64,000 bases of DNA. Source: Bacteroidales bacterium. Its GTDB lineage: Bacteria > Bacteroidota > Bacteroidia > Bacteroidales > P3. How positions within the stretch are numbered: the stretch's first letter is position 1; each line of letters opens with the position of its first letter. The notes beneath the pieces were generated by a model, which searched no databases, was not told the DNA's origin, and was given only the letters and a program-made list of their open reading frames with translations. Positions 60,303 to 64,000 of the stretch are shown one piece after another. Where the stretch lies: contig JAFURZ010000010.1 in NCBI GenBank assembly GCA_017480785.1, positions 140,317 to 204,316 of the forward strand, read 5' to 3'. A program made the translations under genes and the position numbers.

Positions 60303-60392
60303 GATTTCTAATTTCTAAATTCTAAGTGTTTGCGCTATTTATATGTTACTGGCGGCGTAGCCACTTAGAAATTAGAATTTAGCAATTAGCAA
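60303..60392. repeat. Palindromic spacer element 3 of the hydrogenase operon
   Basis: Left arm GATTTCTAATTTCTAAATTC and TAAGTG, a core TTTGCGC...TTACTGGCGGCGTAGC differing from the other two, right arm CACTTAGAAATTAGAATTTA followed by GCAATTAGC. Confidence 0.8.
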
Positions 60393-60397
60393 TCTGT

Positions 60398-60793
60398 TTA
60401 CTTGTCAATCGTTTCGTAGTTCACGGGGATGATGCCCTCGACCAGCTCGCCGTTCTGGACGTACTTGGTCAGGATTTCGTCGGCGCGGTTGTTGTCGACG
60501 TGGCCGAAGACGATAGGCTCCTTGCCCGGGACGCGCACCTCGAGGGTGGGCTCGGCGTGGCAGTAGCCCATGCAGCCGGTCTGCGTGAAGACGGCGGGAA
60601 TGTGGAGCTCGTCGGCCTTTGCCATCATGTGTTCCATAACCTGCTTGGCACCGGCGGCGATACCGCAAGTGGCCATAGCGACCTTGATTTGCACCAGTGC
60701 ATCGGGGTTCTCAGCCTTCTCGCGGATGTCGAGGTTCGACTGGAGCTTTTCGCGCATGGCTTTCAGGTCAGCCAATGATTTAACTTTTGTCAT
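60398..60793 (-). CDS. hndB: (2Fe-2S) ferredoxin-like subunit of the hydrogenase operon
   Basis: The 131-residue protein has an N-terminal helix (SLADLKAMREKLQSNLDIRE) and a thioredoxin-like [2Fe-2S] domain with ATCGIAAGA and TGCMGYCHAEPTLEV. HndB of Desulfovibrio and the small subunit in many Bacteroidales operons have the same architecture. It is the first gene of the operon. The promoter lies about 90 nt upstream. Confidence 0.9.
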   Translation of the reverse strand: MTKVKSLADLKAMREKLQSNLDIREKAENPDALVQIKVAMATCGIAAGAKQVMEHMMAKADELHIPAVFTQTGCMGYCHAEPTLEVRVPGKEPIVFGHVDNNRADEILTKYVQNGELVEGIIPVNYETIDK

Positions 60794-60845
60794 AGAGTGT
60801 GACTTTTTAGGATTAATATTATATTATTTAGTTAATTGTCAAATA

Positions 60846-60872
60846 CATACATGAACACATGCTTCATGTATG
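60846..60872 (-). promoter_or_regulatory. Perfect 10-bp inverted repeat at the hydrogenase transcription start
   Basis: CATACATGAA (60846-60855) and TTCATGTATG (60863-60872) flank a 7-nt loop. It begins at the expected transcription start of the operon. It may be a 5' RNA hairpin or an operator. Confidence 0.7.
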
Positions 60873-60878
60873 ACAGCG

Positions 60879-60907
60879 CAAATATACAAAATAAAAATGA
60901 TATACAA
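60879..60907 (-). promoter_or_regulatory. Promoter of the hydrogenase operon
   Basis: On the minus strand TTG (60907-60905), 18 nt, then TATATTTG (60886-60879). Predicted start near 60872, leader about 80 nt. Confidence 0.75.
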
Positions 60908-60970
60908 CACCTTTTAACAAATTTTTATCACCATTATTGGTGAGGTGTCGTATAATTGTCCTACAGTAGA

Positions 60971-61339
60971 CTACCGATAGTACTTCTCCCGACTCTCAAG
61001 TATCTCGCTCATGTTGTTATAGGCCCAATCGACCAGACTGAGGAGTATGGGCTTGAGGCTTTCGCCGCGGGGACTGAGTGCATAATCGACGCGCAGCTGC
61101 GGGTCGCGACTCTCATGGCGGACAATGATGTCATCGGCTTCCAGACCACGGAGGGTCTGCGCCAACATCTTCTCCGAGATGTCGGGATTGGCGGCGGCAA
61201 TGTCCTTGAAGCGCATGGGTTCTGCACTACGGCTGAGGGTGTAGATGACTGTCAGAGGCCACTTGCCGTTGAAACGGGCCAGGACATTGCGGATGGGGCA
61301 ATCAGGAAACAATGGGTCTATGGAAAAACTGTTTTTCAT
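60971..61339 (-). CDS. HxlR-family transcriptional regulator
   Basis: The 122-residue protein has the HxlR winged helix with CPIRNVLARFNGKWPLTVIYTLS, MRFKDIAAANPDISEKMLAQTLRGLEADDII and VDYALSPRGESLKPIL. A Cys close to the N-terminus (residue 14) may sense oxidants or aldehydes, as in related regulators. It overlaps the oxidoreductase stop by 4 nt, so it probably controls that gene. Confidence 0.9.
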   Translation of the reverse strand: MKNSFSIDPLFPDCPIRNVLARFNGKWPLTVIYTLSRSAEPMRFKDIAAANPDISEKMLAQTLRGLEADDIIVRHESRDPQLRVDYALSPRGESLKPILLSLVDWAYNNMSEILESREKYYR

Positions 61340-62301
61340 GCTATTTTGAGTATTATCTTGCCGCCGGCGGTGCCGTCTTCGAGGTGGCGGTGAGCCTGGG
61401 CTATCTGGTCGAGGGTGAAGACGCGGGCGTACTGCGGCTGGATGTGGCGGCTCTCCATCAGGGCGAAGAGGCCGTCGATGGCCGCCTGGGTGGGATAGTT
61501 GGAAAAGAAGCCGCTGAGGAAGACGCCGTTGGGGATGTATTTGATGGGGTCGAACTGCGGTACGGTAAACACATTGCCGAGGATGCCGGTGTTGCAGACG
61601 TAGCCGGGGGTACTGACGCAACGGAGGCTGTCCTGCAAGGTCTTGGGGCCTACCAGTTCCAGCACTTTGTTGGGACGCACATCGAGTGCTCGGTCTGCGA
61701 TATGCCCGTCGTCGATGATGCAATGGTCTGCTCCCAAAACTTTCAGCGCCTCGAAGTCGCGTTCCTTGCGGCAGGCAGCTATCACCTCGGCGCCCATCGC
61801 CTTGGCCAGCTGTATGGCCGCACGGCCCACGGTGCTGGTGGCTCCGCGCACCATCAGGCGGTCGCCCTCGCGCAGCAACAGGCACTCGGTGAGCGAACCG
61901 TAGGCGGTGTAGTAGGTCTCCGGCACAGCGGCGAGGCTCACCCAGTCGAGGGTGCTCTCCACGTGGAAGACGATGCCCTCGGGCAGCAGCGCGTACTCCT
62001 CGTAACTGCCGTTGAACGAGCGCCCCATGCCGCCCATCAACGCAATGACGCGGTCGCCACGGTGCAGACGTCGGCTGTCGGAAGGGTCGTGCACCTCGCC
62101 CACACACTCGATGCCGGGCACCACGGGGGTGTTGATGTAGTCGTTGTCGGCCTCGAACTGGCGCAGCAGGCTCTCGCTGTGGTTCAGCCCTGCGGCCATC
62201 ACTTTCACCACCACCCAGCCGGGCCGCGCCTGCGGCATGGGATGTTCGCTGACGCACAACTCCTCGGCTGCGCAGCATTTCTCTATCACTATTGCTTTCA
62301 T
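61336..62301 (-). CDS. Zinc-free quinone-oxidoreductase-like alcohol dehydrogenase (MDR)
   Basis: The 321-residue protein belongs to the medium-chain reductases: N-terminal GroES-like domain, a conserved GIECVGEVHDPSDSRRLHRGDRV, and a Rossmann domain with LMVRGATSTVGRAAIQLAKAMGAEVIAACR. No structural zinc cysteines are visible. It probably reduces quinones or enals with NADPH. ATG 62301 is preferred over an in-frame extension. It is co-transcribed with the HxlR regulator. Confidence 0.9.
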   Translation of the reverse strand: MKAIVIEKCCAAEELCVSEHPMPQARPGWVVVKVMAAGLNHSESLLRQFEADNDYINTPVVPGIECVGEVHDPSDSRRLHRGDRVIALMGGMGRSFNGSYEEYALLPEGIVFHVESTLDWVSLAAVPETYYTAYGSLTECLLLREGDRLMVRGATSTVGRAAIQLAKAMGAEVIAACRKERDFEALKVLGADHCIIDDGHIADRALDVRPNKVLELVGPKTLQDSLRCVSTPGYVCNTGILGNVFTVPQFDPIKYIPNGVFLSGFFSNYPTQAAIDGLFALMESRHIQPQYARVFTLDQIAQAHRHLEDGTAGGKIILKIA

Positions 62302-62322
62302 AAGCGTTACAGAATTACGGTG

Positions 62323-62351
62323 CAAAGTTACAACTTTTTTCGCAAACACAA
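62323..62351 (-). promoter_or_regulatory. Promoter of the oxidoreductase-HxlR operon
   Basis: On the minus strand TTG (62351-62349), 18 nt, then TAACTTTG (62330-62323). It is divergent to the promoter at 62372. Confidence 0.7.
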
Positions 62352-62371
62352 GTGCCTCCGCAAAAAAACTT

Positions 62372-62402
62372 TTTGCCGAATGGAAAATAATGTGTATTTT
62401 TG
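62372..62402 (+). promoter_or_regulatory. Consensus promoter of the DUF1016 gene
   Basis: TTTG at 62372-62375, 19 nt, TATTTTTG at 62395-62402. The leader to ATG 62415 is about 6 nt. Confidence 0.8.
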
Positions 62403-62414
62403 CAAATCGAAATT

Positions 62415-63455
62415 ATGAATAAGACAGATATGACCAAAGATATGGTATCAGCTGACAACGGGAGTTCCCTGCAACCATTGATAGACAATATCTCAATGGC
62501 CATCAATGATGCTCGTCGGAAAGTGGCATCTCATATTAACGCCACGATGACACTGACCTATTGGCAGATTGGGAAATACATCGTGGAATATGAACAAGGT
62601 GGTATGGCGAAGGTGGCATACGGCACATCCACATTGACCTTGCTCTCCCAACAACTTACAGCACGTTTCGGACGTGGGTTTAGCCGCCCCAACCTTGTGA
62701 ATATGAGAAAATTCTACACTTTATACCCAAATTGTCAGACAGTGTCTGACAATTTAACGTGGTCTCATATAAGCGAATTAATAAAGGCTGATGATGACCT
62801 TGAACGCAGTTTTTACGAGAAAGAATGTATCGCCCAAAAGTGGGATGTGCGCACATTAAGGAGGCAGATGAGTTCGGCTTTGTATCTGCGGCTGGCGACA
62901 AGCAAAGACAAGGAAGGTGTGCTTGCCTTGGCCAAAGAGGGCATCACGGTTCAAAAGCCGGAAGACGTTGTGCGCGACAGTTACACATTGGAATTTCTTG
63001 GCATACGTGAAGACTACCGTTTCTCGGAGACCGAATTGGAACAACGTATTATCGACAACCTTCAAATGTTCCTGTTGGAAATGGGTAAAGGGTTCACTTT
63101 CGTGAAAAGGCAATATCCTATCACTGTGAACAACCGACATTATCACTGCGATTTGGTATTCTATCACCGCATACTGAGATGTTTTGTCTTGATAGATTTG
63201 AAGCGTGATGGCGTACAACACGAGGACATTGGGCAGATGAACATGTATCTTGGCTACTTCGCCAAAGAAGAGAACATGCCTGATGACAATCCGCCTATCG
63301 GCATCATCCTTTCGCACTATAAAGACGACCTACTGGTGGAATATGCCACTTACGGATTGAATACCAACCTTTTCGTTTCTAAATACGAACTCTATCTACC
63401 CAATAAAGAAGAATTGCGGAAACTGGTGAACCAGTCATTGGAACAAAAAAACTGA
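62415..63455 (+). CDS. DUF1016/YhcG-family PD-(D/E)XK nuclease
   Basis: The 346-residue protein has the YhcG N-terminal helical domain (SMAINDARRKVASHINATMTLTYWQIGKYIVEYEQ, FGRGFSRPNLVNMRKFY) and a C-terminal PD-(D/E)XK region: ITVNNRHYHCDLVFYH and FVLIDLKRDGVQHEDIGQMNMYL (Asp...Asp-x-Lys). Related proteins occur in mobile and defence-related islands. GC content is clearly lower than in the neighbours. ATG at 62415 is used, not a TTG upstream. Confidence 0.9.
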   Translation: MNKTDMTKDMVSADNGSSLQPLIDNISMAINDARRKVASHINATMTLTYWQIGKYIVEYEQGGMAKVAYGTSTLTLLSQQLTARFGRGFSRPNLVNMRKFYTLYPNCQTVSDNLTWSHISELIKADDDLERSFYEKECIAQKWDVRTLRRQMSSALYLRLATSKDKEGVLALAKEGITVQKPEDVVRDSYTLEFLGIREDYRFSETELEQRIIDNLQMFLLEMGKGFTFVKRQYPITVNNRHYHCDLVFYHRILRCFVLIDLKRDGVQHEDIGQMNMYLGYFAKEENMPDDNPPIGIILSHYKDDLLVEYATYGLNTNLFVSKYELYLPNKEELRKLVNQSLEQKN

Positions 63456-63643
63456 CGTAATTGAAATAAATTGTGTACTTTTGCACGGTGAAACGAAAAC
63501 AAAAATATATGGCATAAAAAAAGAAATCGACAGGATGGCTCGCTCAGAAGGTCATCGCCAAATTGTGGACGTCTGAACTGGGCTGTTCCCCTATTGATTT
63601 CCTTTTGCAAATGTTCAACTATTTTTCGGACTGGCAAAATTAT

Positions 63644-63674
63644 TTTGTCAGTCCGATTATTTTGTGTATTTTTG
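63644..63674 (+). promoter_or_regulatory. Consensus promoter of the terminal toxin-antitoxin pair
   Basis: TTTG at 63644-63647, 19 nt, TATTTTTG at 63667-63674. ATG 63698 follows 23 nt later. Confidence 0.8.
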
Positions 63675-63697
63675 CAGTCGAATTTAATGCATTAGAA

Positions 63698-63892
63698 ATG
63701 AGCAATACGTTTGTTGACACACTGGAAGACACCGATGTTATGGAGATGCAGGATGACCTCACGCCTGCACGGCGTGCCTATTGGCAAAGGGTGATAGATG
63801 AGGCGCATTATGACCCAAACGAGCCGAAACGGTATATCACCCTTGAGGAGTTTGGAAGGGAATTGATGGCCGCTGTCAGAAGCAAGATATGA
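63698..63892 (+). CDS. Antitoxin of a RelE/ParE-type pair
   Basis: The 64-residue protein MSNTFVDTLEDTDVMEM... ends EEFGRELMAAVRSKI and has an acidic N-terminus. Its stop overlaps the next start (ATGA, 63889-63892), the usual antitoxin-toxin coupling. An apparent longer reading from 63563 spans the promoter and is not real. Confidence 0.8.
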   Translation: MSNTFVDTLEDTDVMEMQDDLTPARRAYWQRVIDEAHYDPNEPKRYITLEEFGRELMAAVRSKI

Positions 63893-64000
63893 CGGAGAAA
63901 ACCGTAATTCTGTCGGAGGATGTCAAGTTGGATATTGAGGAAATATCCAACTATATTGTCGGCATATCCCGGCCCGAACACGCAGAAAAGTACGTCAAAC
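63889..64000 (+). CDS. RelE/ParE-family toxin, cut by the window end
   Basis: The available 37 residues, MTEKTVILSEDVKLDIEEIS and NYIVGISRPEHAEKYVK, match the N-terminus of RelE/ParE toxins (LDIEEIxNYI, then a PEHAxxY motif). ATG at 63889 overlaps the antitoxin stop. The rest lies beyond the window. Confidence 0.8.
   Translation, partial: MTEKTVILSEDVKLDIEEISNYIVGISRPEHAEKYVK

Noticed and set aside
63476-63520. TACTTTTG promoter-like box followed by GTG and a nine-codon frame
   Set aside because: The reading stops after nine codons and the next frame has no similarity to a known protein; possibly a decayed gene, but unsupported.

Overview
The window looks like a chromosomal segment of an anaerobic, GC-rich member of the Bacteroidales (Bacteroidota). 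Evidence: promoter -7 boxes of the form TAnnTTTG with TTG or TTTG about 18-19 nt upstream, almost no Shine-Dalgarno sequences, many lipoproteins, type IX secretion (T9SS) sorting domains (1-174 and the C-terminus of 25940-27784), a GWxTD protein, an RprY-like regulator, DUF3098 next to ftsX, a Bacteroidota-type SRP RNA, a Na+-pumping methylmalonyl-CoA decarboxylase cluster (propionate/succinate metabolism) and an NAD-linked [FeFe] hydrogenase. There are no rRNA or tRNA genes, no CRISPR array, no complete insertion sequence and no prophage.

Layout. 1-0.7 kb (+): tail of a T9SS cargo protein and a lipoprotein. 0.8-10 kb (-): a long co-directional run, NrnA-type DHH phosphoesterase, two FKBP lipoproteins, adk, obg, PAP2 phosphatase, cvpA, dus, a TPR lipoprotein, pyrB, pyrI and a small membrane protein, many joined by 4-nt ATGA overlaps. 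10.4-16.9 kb (+): cyclophilin, response regulator, metallo-beta-lactamase-fold hydrolase, glycosyltransferase, MORN protein, lipoprotein, S9 peptidase. 17-27.8 kb (-): peptide-binding lipoprotein, atpC/atpD, truB, uppP, DUF3098, ftsX, dnaN, a lipoprotein, dapD, a T9SS protein with a P-domain-like region. 28.1-30 kb (+): the fused histidine-degradation enzyme FTCD and a 40-residue lipoprotein. 30-41.1 kb (-): two lipoproteins sharing a leader, a YafQ-type toxin-antitoxin pair, prfB, SRP RNA, priA, and mce-mmdA-(Cys-rich lipoprotein)-oadG-BCCP-oadB. 41.5-55.2 kb (+): nadE with a degenerate glutaminase domain, GWxTD protein, LpxL-like acyltransferase, glycosyltransferase, dnaB, a deoxyhypusine-synthase-like enzyme, sufB, an AddB-like nuclease, a Sel1-repeat protein. 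55.2-60.9 kb (-): a decayed copy of the hndA 3' end, then the four-gene hydrogenase operon. 61-62.3 kb (-): oxidoreductase and HxlR regulator. 62.4-64 kb (+): a visibly AT-richer accessory end with a DUF1016 nuclease and a RelE/ParE-type toxin-antitoxin pair cut by the window edge.

Physiology. FTCD degrades histidine; the methylmalonyl-CoA cluster couples decarboxylation to a sodium gradient; the hydrogenase disposes of NADH and ferredoxin electrons as H2; atpDC, uppP, ftsX, dapD, the LpxL homologue and the glycosyltransferases serve energy and envelope biogenesis.

The most unusual content is non-coding. One class is a family of intergenic inverted repeats whose arms are built of short tandem units (GTTCTTTTAC, GTTCTTCGGT, GTAGTATTAC, GGTTTAC, GTTAAAGTA, ATTTCTA). 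It includes a perfect 48+1+48 bp palindrome at 20495-20591 and one related palindrome in every junction of the hydrogenase operon. A second class is a palindromic repeat inserted in frame inside three protein-coding genes. Calls rest on reading motifs and translations; no database search was run.
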